Of a DNA stretch of 64,000 bases, positions 47,201-59,500 are shown piece by piece. The notes under the pieces were generated by a model. The model was not told where the DNA came from and made no database searches. It saw nothing but the letters and a program-made list of their open reading frames with translations. Position numbers and translations under genes: made by a program. Each line of letters opens with the position of its first letter. The first letter of the stretch is position 1. Origin of the DNA: Undaria pinnatifida (taxonomy: Eukaryota; Sar; Phaeophyceae; Laminariales; Alariaceae); NCBI GenBank assembly GCA_012845835.1, contig JABAKD010000023.1:13160862-13224861 (forward strand), given 5' to 3'.

Positions 47201-50200
47201 GTCCCGAGTAGTCTTATCTTGGGCGTTTTACATGCCCACTAAATCGCTTCTATCCAAGTCCCAAGTAGTCTTATCTTGGGCGCTTTACATGCCCATTAAA
47301 TCGCTTCTATTCAAGTCCCGAGTAGTCTTATCTTGGGCGCGTTACATGCCCATGAAATCGCTGATATTTAAGTCCCGACTGGTCTTATCTTGAACACGGC
47401 GTATGCCGATTTAACCGCTCGTAGGTCCCGAAGGGTATTGTCTTGAGCGCTGTGGACGCAGATTCAACGCGTTCTAGCACCGCCGTCACGTCATGGGCGA
47501 AAAAAAGTTAGAGCTAGACTACCATCATTTTCGGAGTTGAAAGTTTGGTTAACCGCTCCAAAGTCCCGAACGGCCTTGCCTTGGGCAATCATAAATCCGG
47601 GTACCCACTGTATAAATAAACCGCGAGCCAATGTACAAGCGCTCTAATGAAAAAAAAAAAATGCCTGTAGTAGGTGATACATAGCTTTCAGTAGAGCGGT
47701 ACACCCCGATTTAACGGCCACATTGGGCGCGCTGTATGCCGATCAAAGCGCTCTCAGTTTAGTCCTGGTAGGTCTTAGCGTGGGCTTGGGCGGTCTTACA
47801 TACGGGTACCCACTGCACAAACAAACCACACTCACAGAACATGTACGCACCTGTTTGAAATGGGTGACTGACCCGACGAGCGCTGGTAAAACCATGGCGG
47901 CAAGCGATGTCCCCAAAACCTTTCGAACAAAAAATGGGCAACACAGTGAAAAAAGGCAAAGTTCCGTATATAAGGTCAGACACAGCAAAAACAGAAAAAC
48001 GAAACAAAGCAGAGGGGGGAAAGAGCCGATGCACGCAATATCTCGAAAGCGCTTGCAAGTGCAGGGTTGTGTATAGGGCTAGAGGTAAGGCCGAGCAAAA
48101 CCATGGCGGCTAACGATGTCCCTTGAGCCCTCAACTACTTTACAGCCCCCGAATCCCTCCCCTACACTAACTCCAAGTAAATTGTGCCATGAAACGGGTT
48201 TCCAGCTGGAAAAGGGTTAATGAAATAAAGCAAAAGCAGCGTCCAAACTGGAGGGGTCCGTATATTATAAGGAAATACCCAGCGAGAATCAGAAAACACA
48301 CAACACGAAACAGAGGGGTATAAGAGCCGGCGCGTGGCATGTGTTGGAGGTGATTGTAGGGAGACGTGCAGGGTTGGGGAGAAGGCAAAGCAAAACCATG
48401 GCAGGGAACGATGTCCCGTACACCTTTCAAGGACATGAAAGAACCAATAAAATGAACACCGTCAGCATAAAGTAGGAAAGTTCCGTAAATAAGGTCCGAC
48501 ACAGCAAAACCAAAAAAAAAAAAAAAAAAAGGGGATTGGAAGAGCCGGCGCATGGCATACGTCGAAAGGGCTTGTGGGATCAAGTGTAAGGTTGATGGAG
48601 GAGGAGGGCTAGCAATACCATAGGGGGCGAGCGATGTCCCATAGTCTATACCTTTCAATGGCCGAAAAACAGACGGGAGACGCTTGCCGTGGAACGATAT
48701 TGGAGGAAGTATTTTTTCTCTAGAGCAGTATCTGACTGCAGGTGTGTGTGGGAATGTCATGCCTGATTTCTGAAACACGATATATTTTTCTGTTGTTATA
48801 CGACCTTAGGCCGTGCGGTTTGGCTATCGTGACCCTTTCTAAGGCCCTTGCTAAGACCCTTGTTAAGACCCGTGCTAAGACCCGTGTTGAGGGGCGCGGG
48901 CTACGATATAGGTGCGCCAACCATTGTGTTTTTCTGAGGTTCCCCAGGTTGGAGGCTTAACCCCTTTAGAGCCCCCGAACCCCTCCCTATACTAAATCCA
49001 AGTAATTTTGTCCCCAAAAACGGATTTCCAGTTGTAAAGGGGTTAAGACATGTCCCTCCCAAAAAACGTTTGGACGAAAAAAACAAAACTATACCGGACG
49101 AAAAGATCCGATAGTATCATGCAAAAAAATAATACCTGGTACCGTTTTTTTTTCCCGACCATTTTGGGTCAAGGAGCCCGGTCGTTTCATTCAGACGAAA
49201 AGAGGTATACCTTCGTACGTCTATCGTAGAAAATATGTATACCCCCATACTTATATCGAGGAAGAGAGGTATATCGTAGAATAGAGGCATACCTTCATGC
49301 CTCCATCTTAGAAAAGAGGTATACCTTCAAACGCCTATCGTAGAAAAGAGGAATACCTTCATACGTCTATCGTAGAAAACGGGTACACCTTCATACCTCT
49401 TTTCAGACCAAATTAGGTATACCTTCATACTTCTATCGTAGAAAAAGGGTATACCTTCATACGTCGACCGTAAAAAAAGAGTTATACCTTCATACGTCGA
49501 CCGTAGAAAACAGGTATACCTTCATACGTCGATCGTAGGAAAAAGGTATACCTTCATACGTCGACCGTAGAAAAGAGGTGTCCCTTCATACGTCTATCGT
49601 AGAAAATAGGTATACCTTCATACGTCTATCGTAGAAAAAAGGTATACCTTCATACGTCGACCGTAGAAAAGAGTTATACCTCCATACTTCTATCGTAGCA
49701 AAGAGGTATACCTTCATACGTCTATCGTAGAAAAGAGGTATACCTTCGTAATTATATCGTAGAACGGAGGTATAACTTCATACATCTATCGCAGAACGCG
49801 TGTTTTTACGATAGAGTTATGAGGGTACTGAGTTCTTCAAGTGACCACCCTCCCAAGGCAAAAAGTGCAGCTTTACCGTAGCGTGTTTTGACAGGTGACA
49901 AAAACAAAAAAAAACACCACCGAACAAGAAATGCGGTGCCTTAGGCCATTCATTTCTTACACCGTCGGATTTGTCAGTCGAGAACGGCCTTTTTCGACTG
50001 AAGCCCAAATCGGGCTTTCTTATACAGTCGAAAAAGGGCTTCTTCGACTCAAGTTTTTTCGACCGAGTTTTCCGACTGGAGGATCCATCGAAAAACTGCA
50101 TTTTTTCGACTGAATCTGCCAGTCGAAAACCTCAGTCGAAAACGTTTTACACATGAGTTTTGAACCCATTGCATTGCTCATCCCACCACAAAACACACAC

Positions 50201-53200
50201 ACCACACGCCCACACACCCATACCAGGTACCACACAGCAGTATCATACAGCAGTGCCGACGCTGCCTTGGCTATCACAGTTGTTGCTTCTCGCCGCAAGT
50301 CAGCGTGGCGCACTCCTAGCTCCGCTCGCCAGCAGCGGGCATCACACGACGGCAGCAGCGCGCGGTATCGATGCCATCTTGCCAACAACGGTTGCGCCTG
50401 CTGTAGATTTGGCGGCTCTCGGCCGAGTGCAACGCCACGAACGTAGCTTTGGCGGCTTTCGGCTAAGCCCAATGCCACCAACCCGCTTGGACGAAGGTTC
50501 GTCGCGCGCGAAGCACGCGCTGCTCGCGAAAAACGCGCGAATCACAGCTGACAGAACTGCCAACCTATTTTCGACTGCCATACAGCGATACTCTCCCTCA
50601 CACCAACCGCCTCCAGGAAGAGCGCAAAAACTATCAAATCGACTCGACTGACGATAAGGAAAAGGGCCAGAAGAATCCAGTCGAAAAAAAGTCCGGTCGG
50701 AAAGGGCCGTTTTCGACTGGCGGAATCCGACTGTGTAAGAAAAGGCCTTACACGGAAAGGTACCAAAAAAAAAATGAAAAGAAAGTGGGGTGAAAGCGGG
50801 AGAGGGTTTCGATATATGTCGGGAGGCTTTATGCAGTGTTGGGGAAAGGGTGGAACACGGGCTGCTCATGAAAGCACGGCAGAGGTGCACAATTTTGTGT
50901 ACTGATGAGGCTGAATAAAAAATATAAAAGAGCAGCCCCATGAACAGTGCCATAACCTGAACAAAGACAAAAAAAAACGCCGATTTTGGATTAGGCAACC
51001 CTACAATTCACAAAACCGAAGAAAAGAAACGCGGGAAAGTGCTGGCGTGGGATTAGGTTAAAGGTTCGGATGCGCCGAGTGGATGGCGGCTGAAACCTTA
51101 AAAATTGATATCAAAATTAGAGACAGAGGGTGAACGAAAACGAGTGTTTTTTATTCGCAGGTCGGGTTATTGCTCGCGGGCCAGATAGGGACAGGATGGC
51201 CAGGCCCTACCCGAGATATTTGACAACCTGCTGACGCGACCCGACCCGACCCGACCCGACCCGACCCCACCCTCGACCGGCCAGGTTTTTAGAAAGATAA
51301 TGGCCCGACCCGCTGGCCAGGTATTGACCGGACGAAAAAAAAAGACGGTTTCGAATAACGCCAGGCACAGGAAATATACACAACCAATGCTAGAAGGCCT
51401 CGAAGGCCTCGGTGCCTCGAAGGCCTCGGTGCAGGACGCGTGCTACGAAAGAGGTAGAAATGTTTGACCGAAATATTTTTCGGATGACAGGGCTCCTAAA
51501 CACGAAACCGTCGAAATTTAATCCTTGGTTAAAAAACTATATATATACTTGATTTGTTTTCATAGGGCTGCACTTTCAGTTCGCTCAAAATCGGTCTTCG
51601 GGTGAGGCGTAAGAGTTCGTCGGGCCGAAAACCTTGCAGGGAAAATGCGGTAATGTCACCTCTTCTTAACTTCTACTCTTCAGCTTTTGGACGAGCCGTG
51701 GTCACAGGTCTCGTCCCTTCTTTTTGCCATCTACTTTCCAGCTTCTGGACAAGCCGTGGTCACAGGTATCGTCCCTTCTCCCCGCCGGTTCTTGCCTTCA
51801 ATTTTCATCGCGCATAGGGTTCAGCAATCCCGTTGCTCGTCGATTTTTTATCGAACGTTGCAAACTCACGCTCTCGCGCTTTCCGTAAGTCAATTTGTGC
51901 ACAAGAACACGTCCCTACGCATTTTTATGAGTACGCACGCGGGGGGACTCGAACTCATTAAACGGACCTATACCAGGCTCGGGGGTAACCTGATACGGCA
52001 CCGAGGCAACCTTTAGCGTAACGCGTGTCGCAGGTCATATGTCGGAGGGGGCTATCGGGTTCAATGCAGGGTTTAACGTAGCACGTGTCGCAGGCGATAT
52101 GTCGGAGAGGAATATCGGGTTCACTGTAGGATTACAACGGAGATCCACTGGTAACAGGATGAAATTATCAAAAAAAAAAAGCGGGGGGGGTGGGGGGGTC
52201 AAAAAGCGCCCGCCTTTGAATAGTAGCGTGAGACTTGAATATACTTTTTTGTTGGCTGATGTTACCAGGTATTCAGAGCGTCATGCGAACACAGGCGTAG
52301 CGTCGGAGAGCTCACCTGAACGGTGGCAAGGCATTCCTTTTCTGTGTGTAACTCGTCCTGTTAACACCACTTAAAAGTACTAAATAGTACTTGATAGACA
52401 TAATTGTACTTAATAGTACTCGATAGTACTTAATAGTACTCAATAGTACTTAATAGTGCTTAATAGTACTTAATAGCACTTGATAGCACTTAATAGCACT
52501 TAATAGCGCTTAATAGTACTAACGATCTCCGAGAAGGGGAAGTTAAGGCTGCTGATGACCTACTTCCATTCATACGAAAGGAGACGTGTAGCACTTCGCA
52601 GTATGTCCTCAAACTATCACACCATGTGGACCTCAAACAAGTTGTTGATGACACGTGCTACGACAAGGTGCAGCACTGGTTTTATGAAGTTCCTCAATTT
52701 CGGAGCTTACGACATGGCATTCTTAACCCAAAAAACGATTTGGACTAAAAACAAAACCTGCTTTATCGCGGATGAAAATTCCAATGGCCTAGGGTACACG
52801 ACGAGAACTTCACGCAAAAAATTGACCAATTTTCGACGATGGGGGTTAAATATAGCTCCGACATTTAGGACCCGTTTCAGCGAAAAAAAGGTATACCTCC
52901 ATCGCAGCAGACGTCAGCGGGATAGTTACTTGAAATTCTCGCGTTCGTGTTCTCTTTCTTCTTCAATGTAGGGGGTGTATATACTTGTCATCGGATTTGT
53001 ACAATTTTTTTGTTTCGTGGGTGCCATGCGGTGTAGGCTGCCTGTTACAGGTTCGAGCGTTCAAACGTGTGTTCCAGTATGGGTATGTTACGTACGTACA
53101 TCGACTTCCAACATGTACATTTTATACATATTTTAGGCGGATGCTCGACTGGTTTCAGCCATGGTATACACATGTGCCGCTTTTATAATGTTTTACTTTT

Positions 53201-53315
53201 TTCCTCTTAGAGTATTCTTCCACTCCAGAGTGACTGGAGCCTGTGCGGTGACCACCGACTTCATTGCGCGAGATAATGTGTGAGAACAACAACAACAACA
53301 ACAATAACAACAACG

Positions 53316-53386
<71 letters not shown>

Positions 53387-53393
53387 ACCAACG

Positions 53394-53466
<73 letters not shown>

Positions 53467-53468
53467 CT

Positions 53469-53503
<35 letters not shown>

Positions 53504-56500
53504 TACAACAACAACAACCAAACCTCACCTCCTTATGACTCAGATCCGTGGCTAGCGATAGAGCGGGGACGGTTACAACCCCCCCTCCCACCCCAAACAC
53601 GCCAGCTAAAAAGCCGCTCCCAAGCCCGATCGCGAACATTCTAGCCATCTTCACCGATGTCGGACCTAACATTTCCTCCTCCGATCCCCTCCCCCCTCCT
53701 GTAACCGTCGCCGAAACGCCTGCTGCCGTCTGATAGGTCCAAGCATTGCCGGTGAGGGCAGTTTCAAAAACGGGCGGATACTGTGTCACTGTCTCCGATG
53801 CAGGAAGCCTATACCTGGTACGGAAATCTCCCACCCAAAATACCCGATCGACAAAAAAAAATATATATGCTCGGCCGTTGGTTGGTAAACTTTGACCGGA
53901 TATTGGTACGTTAAGACGCAAATGTCCCAAAATCCCTGCAAACGGTCTCACTGCTAGCTCACGGGAAATGCGCGACGGGTGTGAGAATCAATGACCCAAT
54001 GATATACTAAAAAATCCGGCTGATGATTCGAAAGATTCTGTCCAAACTAGCGAAATCCACACACGGTTGATTGTCACGGTCCGGCGGTGGACGGGCAAGA
54101 TTCGACGAGAGTCCATGCAAAGAGTCCAAGCAGGACGCCATCATAGGAACCCTTGAAGCACCTCCGGCTTGGATGGGACGCCCACAACCGAACGAACTCA
54201 GCAACGAACGACCAAGAGAAAATTCAATTAGAATTTCCGGAAAATTTTCCTTAAAAACAACAACAACAACAACAACAACAACAAAAAGCTGGAGGCGTTC
54301 TGCGAAAAAAACAGCACATCCTTCCGGCGTGCGGGGGTGAAACACAAAAAGAAGCACAAATATAATGCCAGCATCGTCAGAGCACAAAAAGAGGCGTACT
54401 TTTCCCGGCATAATTTTGGAATCTGCTGCTGCTGTTGTAACACACCAGTGAAAAAAAAACAACAACAAAAAAAAGGGGGAAACATGTTCAAAATTTATGC
54501 CGAAAATAAAGAAAAAAGAAACTCTGCCGCGGGGCCGCACCTGGGATATTTCCTGCGATCGTTCCAAGGATCGTTCTGTACTTCGTTCCGTGGATAACCT
54601 TGATGTCTCATCTTTTAGCACTGTAGTGAGATCCCCGGAAGTTTCCTTAGCAACTTGTGGTTTTCCTAGAGAGATTACTTCATCCCTGAGGGGAAGGAGG
54701 GGTGACACGGCAATCATCAATACTCCCAGCGCAAGCTTCAGGGAGGAAGTGCTGATGCCGACCGTGCACCTCGCGCCTACGTGGGCTGCTGCCATGCCCG
54801 CCACAGCCATAGCTGCTGCGGACCTAGCGCAAGATCAATACAAAGCGGTTCAAGCAAGTGGGCGGGGGGGGGTCAAGATGAGCGGCGGACGGGGGCATAG
54901 TCGTGGGTGGATGGAGGAGTGAGGGCGGTGGAGGAGACAACGAGACGGACGTGGGGGCGACGAGGGGCAGGCCTGTAAACCGGCACGACTAGAGTCACCG
55001 ACTAGTTACACGTCGGACTAATAGTAAGTATGATCCCGGAGGTGCCGTCTATCCGACCTATTGGGATTCCATATTCGTAAAAGGGGTTTTTAAGGCGGAG
55101 TGCGTTTTTGGCGGGGTCCTCTCGACTGCGGGCGGGGGGGGGGGGGGGGGGGGGGGGGGGGAGGGAAGGGCTGATTTGGCTCGCATCGCTCTCCCGACTT
55201 ATGTCGGCAAGTCGGCTGACAACTACCTGGGTTCATCAGCCGGCATGCCGACTAAAAATTAACCTGGCTGACTAACGACACCTACCGGTTACGTTGTTTT
55301 CGTGAAGTACTGTGGATTCACAGCTCTCGTAGTCCTGGGGGAATGATGGGGGTGGATGGATCGGCGGGGGGGTAAGGTGATGCGGAGGCGGGGCGAGGGA
55401 GGGGGGTGGGGGAGTGTAAGGAAGGGGATCTTGTTACGTGTAAGTTTGAGGGCGATCGTGAGCACTCTCATGGCAAGGTCAACGGAGGGGGGGAGGGAGG
55501 GAAGGCGGACTCCGGCCATGCATACGTCTCGAGCCAACGTAGGCTGCAGCGGTTCCCGCCGCAGCCACAAGTGCTGCGGCGCTGAAAGGAAATCAAAAGG
55601 ATGCGACGGCAAGGAAAAGCCGGAAGGCAGCTGATGGGGTAGGAAGAGTGGTTGGAGGGGAGTGAGGGGGTGGGAGGGAAGAGACGGCAAGCGTGGGGGC
55701 GGCGTGATGAGGAAGGGAAGCAGTTCGGGCATGGGGGGGGGGCGGGGGCACTCAGTTTGTGCATGGCCGTAGTCTTATGCATGACTATAGACCCTCGCAT
55801 CCCCATTATGCCGGGGAGGAGCACGTCGGGTTTTCAACTAACCACGCAGGCATTGCTGGCACCAATCGCGAAGCGCCGTGAGGTATTCGGGGAGTCGCAT
55901 GAAGGGTGAACTGCATCCTACCAAGGACCGCTCGTGAGACGGAATTCGGCACCTTGTTGTGGTGCTTTCTTGCTTGTGGACGACGGGGGTGGTTACCGTT
56001 GGTAGTTCGATCGAGAGGGCCGAGAGTGTAATTGGATAGCGAGGGTAAGGACGACCATGCGCACACCCGTTACAAGCTTCAGGGAGGGAGGGCTGATGCC
56101 AGATGCGCATCTTCGGCGTGGGCTGCTGCCATGTCCACCGCGGCCAGAATTTCTGCGGGACTAACGTGGGGAAGGTGTTATCAACAACTCAGTCCAGGGG
56201 AGGGGATGTGGGAGCATGGAGGCGTATGGGCGGGGGGGGGGGGGGGGCTAAAGGAGACAGTGGCATGCAGTTTGGGGGGGGGGGGAGGGGGGAAATAGAG
56301 GGTTCGGGCGGGGCGCGTTTGCGGAGGGTGGAGATGGGGTGGAGGGGGTTGAGGCGGGAGAGGGTTTGAGGGGAGGTGGTTATTTTTTGGGGGGGGCGCC
56401 TACGGCAAGCTTTAGGGAAGGACGGCATATTTCTATTGTGAATCTCGCGCGGACGTGGGCTCCGGCCATGCCCGTCACATTAATAGCTGCTACGGCCCAA

Positions 56501-59500
56501 GTCAAGCTATTAATCCCGAAAGGCTCAAAGGTAGTTGGTTGAGGGGGGAAGGGGGGTGGGGGGTGACACGGGGTAGAGCGTGGGGCGGGGCGGTGGTTAG
56601 GGAGGGGATACGTGGGGATGGGCGGGCGGAGATTGGTTAGGGGGTGAGCGGAAGGGTGATGGTGGAGAGTGGGTCGGGGTTGGGGTTGGGGCAGCAGGGC
56701 AGATAGGCGGCGGCGGGGAGTAGGATGGGGGCGAGGGTGGGTCGCGGAATGGTTGGGGAGCGGTGGTCAGGGAGGGGAAGGAATGGGGGCGACAGATCAT
56801 GGCCTTTAGTGATTCTTGCACGAGCAACTGAATGGTGGAAGGAACGCGGGGAGATACGTACCCTGGTGTGTAGCATTGTGGTACTATCTCTGAGCGGAGT
56901 TTTACACGGGGAACACACAGGGACGTGGGGTTTTTTGTGAGGTTTTGTCTATAGAGCACGGGGGAAAAGGGGGAGGGAAATACTAAATTCGATTCTTCCG
57001 TGAACAGTGACTCAGTGATATGCCTAGTAATTTGGAGCAGAGGAGGGCGGAGTGGGGTATGCGGGGAGGGGGGAGAGACGGTAGTACCAATATTTTCAAG
57101 CAGTTTGGTCTGATCACCGATGCAGAATAATACTGGCAACATTTTACATTTACACTCACGTGTGCCGTGCATCTTTACGGAGGTGAAAGGCCGGGCGGGA
57201 GAGGGGTGATTTGAGATAAACTAAAGCCGGCAATGAGGGTGGGATGACGGGACTCCCTGGAACTGTGTCTGAACTGCATTACTTGGTTTATGCCACAATA
57301 AAATTCCGAGGCAAACAGGGTAATGACCTGATTGAGGCAACTCCTGCATGCATGCCATTAATTTAACTCCTGTGCTGTTGCGCTGGCCCACACCCGTGTC
57401 GGACTTGCCATTTCGCGAAAGATGCGCATCGCGAGCCATCGCCAACAAAGCAGCAACAGCAGAGTTCTCCTCCCTCGCAGGGTTATCTCAGCGCCACCCA
57501 AGGGCAGAGGTTGCCCATAGTACAGAGGTAGTATTAGTATGTTTTACTGAAGCATGCTACGATAGATCTATCAAGGTATACCGTTTTTTGGCTAATGACG
57601 GGGCTCCTTAAACCAATATCATTGGAAAAAAAATAAATGATAGGTCATATTGTTTGCGTGATTCTCGTTGTGTACCTGGCTAGGCCATGGGATTCTGAAT
57701 CCGCGATAAAGCAGGTAATTTTTATTCTCCCAAAATCAGTTCGTGGGAGAGGTCTTAAGCTCCCAAAAATGGAGGAAACCTCAGGAAAAAAAGAGGTGCA
57801 CCTCTATCTGTATCGTATATCGTAGCACCCGTCCTTTTTGGGCGCAAACGTTTTTTTCTGACCTTCTGCTCGAGTGTGGAACTATAGGTTGGTATAACCT
57901 CGAGCCTGGTATAGGTCAGTTTCGTGAGTTCGAGCCCCGCCGAGTGAATACTCGTATAAATTCGTTGGGACTTTTTCTTGTGCACCAATTGACTTGCGGA
58001 AAGCGCGAGAGCGTGAGTTAGCAACACTCGATGAAACATCGACGAGCAGTGGGATTGCTGAACCCTATGCGCGATAAAAACTAAAGGCAAGAACCGGGGG
58101 GGAAAAGGGACAACACCTGTGACCACGGCTTGTCCAGAAGCTGGAAAGAAAAAGTGTAAGAAAAAGAAAAAAAGGAAAAAAAAAAAAAAAAAAAAATGGT
58201 CGGGTTGCCCAAACAAGTGTCTTCGAAGCCGTGTTTCAAGGTGTGACACTGAGACCTCCATGTGCGGGGAGGTTCTAGAAGATATCCGCTGCACTCTTCC
58301 GCCGTACCCCGATCCACGTCACAGATGTTCCTGACATTCGTTTCGCCGCCTAAACATCAAGATGCCGACGCAAGATTTCCAAAAAGTGTGTATGGTGAAC
58401 ATGAGTCTAGATGCAGAAGCTAACAGCAATGTTCATTGTATTCGGTGGCATTTTTTACGAGGGTCGTTGTACGATTCCGAAAACTCGAAACACACACACA
58501 CACACAGACGCGCCGCAGCGCCACAACACGCTACAGACCATGGCGATCGAGGTGCGCGAGGGTCAAGCGGCAGCTGCTCGGCAATATTGCCCAGGGTGCT
58601 GCCGCATCTTTGCGAATTACTACTGCTCTGTGCGTGTGTGCGCGCGGGGGCAGATTTTGCGGCCTAACCTCGAGACAAAATCTGGATAATAGATCCCTTA
58701 TCCCGATCTTAGGCTGAGATCGGGACGAAACACCCCTTTTTGGTGTATTTTCCGATCGTGGACGAAACACCCCTTTTTGGTGTATTTTCCGATCGTGAAA
58801 ACTTTCAGAAGCAACATTCATATCCACATGTTGCAGTCTACACATATCTTACTGTACCTGGTAGGCGAATCTTTTATAGATCAAGATCTAGAGCCTACAT
58901 CGGGGTACCATACACAGTGGCCTTAGCGTGGAATAACACGTTCAGCGTTTTCTCGTCCCAGATCTATCTCGAAGGTGTTCTCACGATGCATCCACGTGGC
59001 CGGAGATGGCGTACGCGGCAGACCCCGCAGTTCCTGTGGCAAAAACCGCACCTAGAGAAGTTCCATGGGCTTGGTGCTGGGAGCGAAAAAAAAAGAGAGG
59101 GGGAAAAAATTCGGCCGCCAAGACGAAGACATGTGGACACAACGGGAACAAAAAAGAACGAAACTCGTCAATGAAGTACCTATTTATGGTCGGAGAAAAA
59201 ACAGTAAGTACTACTTTCCGCTGTTGGGAGCGCGAAGATAGGTTAAGAGCTGGCCGCACGAAAACGGCCTGAGCTGCTGCGGGGAAGGGGTGAGTGTGCG
59301 AAGCGCAAAATAACTTTCATTTTATGTGTATTTTGCTCATCTCTTCTGTCATCCACGCACTTTTCTTTCGCCTTCTCGCTCCCTAGACGTTAACTCAGAC
59401 CGGGTCACTAACCAACCCCTCCTCACTCGTACGGTACGCGCTCTCATTTTCTATGGCGAGAAGACGCCAGCTATTTCTTCCCTGGCCGACTCGCATCGAA

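Larger units (their letters stand above)
48888..49803 (-). mobile_element. MITE-A copy with a nested TTAA-MITE and an in-place 37-bp satellite
   Basis: GCGGGCTACGATATAGGTGC and CTGAGGTTCCCCAGGTTGGA start a reverse MITE-A. It is interrupted at its TTAA by the TTAA-MITE, resumes with GACATGTCCCTCCC, runs to TCATTCAGACGAAAAGAGGT, and then enters an array of its terminal segment. It ends with TCTATCGCAGAACGCG. Confidence 0.85.
54850..57080 (+). other. Strongly G-rich (plus-strand) intron block
   Basis: Much of intron C-D is G-rich on the plus strand, with G runs up to about 30 (55,132-55,161), so the transcript is C-rich. Decayed copies of exon D and a REP-E copy are embedded in it. Pro/Gly-rich open frames reflect composition. 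Confidence 0.8.

Noticed and set aside
47004..47393. 129-codon plus-strand frame with a 19-residue repeat
   Set aside because: A product of a 57-bp (3 x 19) tandem repeat. No start context, no homology, and sits within the TauE/SafE intron.
50160..50998. 163- and 218-codon frames near 50.2-51.0 kb
   Set aside because: They overlap on opposite strands and lie mostly in the Harbinger-like element. No transposase motif is visible.
53193..53951. 252-codon minus-strand open frame
   Set aside because: Only the part at 53,529-53,729 (possibly to 53,814) is exon E. The rest is intron read through the (GTT)n array, giving Cys/Leu/Val runs.
54007..54810. 267-codon minus-strand open frame
   Set aside because: Exon D accounts for the first part. 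After the CAG|GTGCGG or AAG|GTTATC donor it runs on through intron sequence, including the second AAC array.
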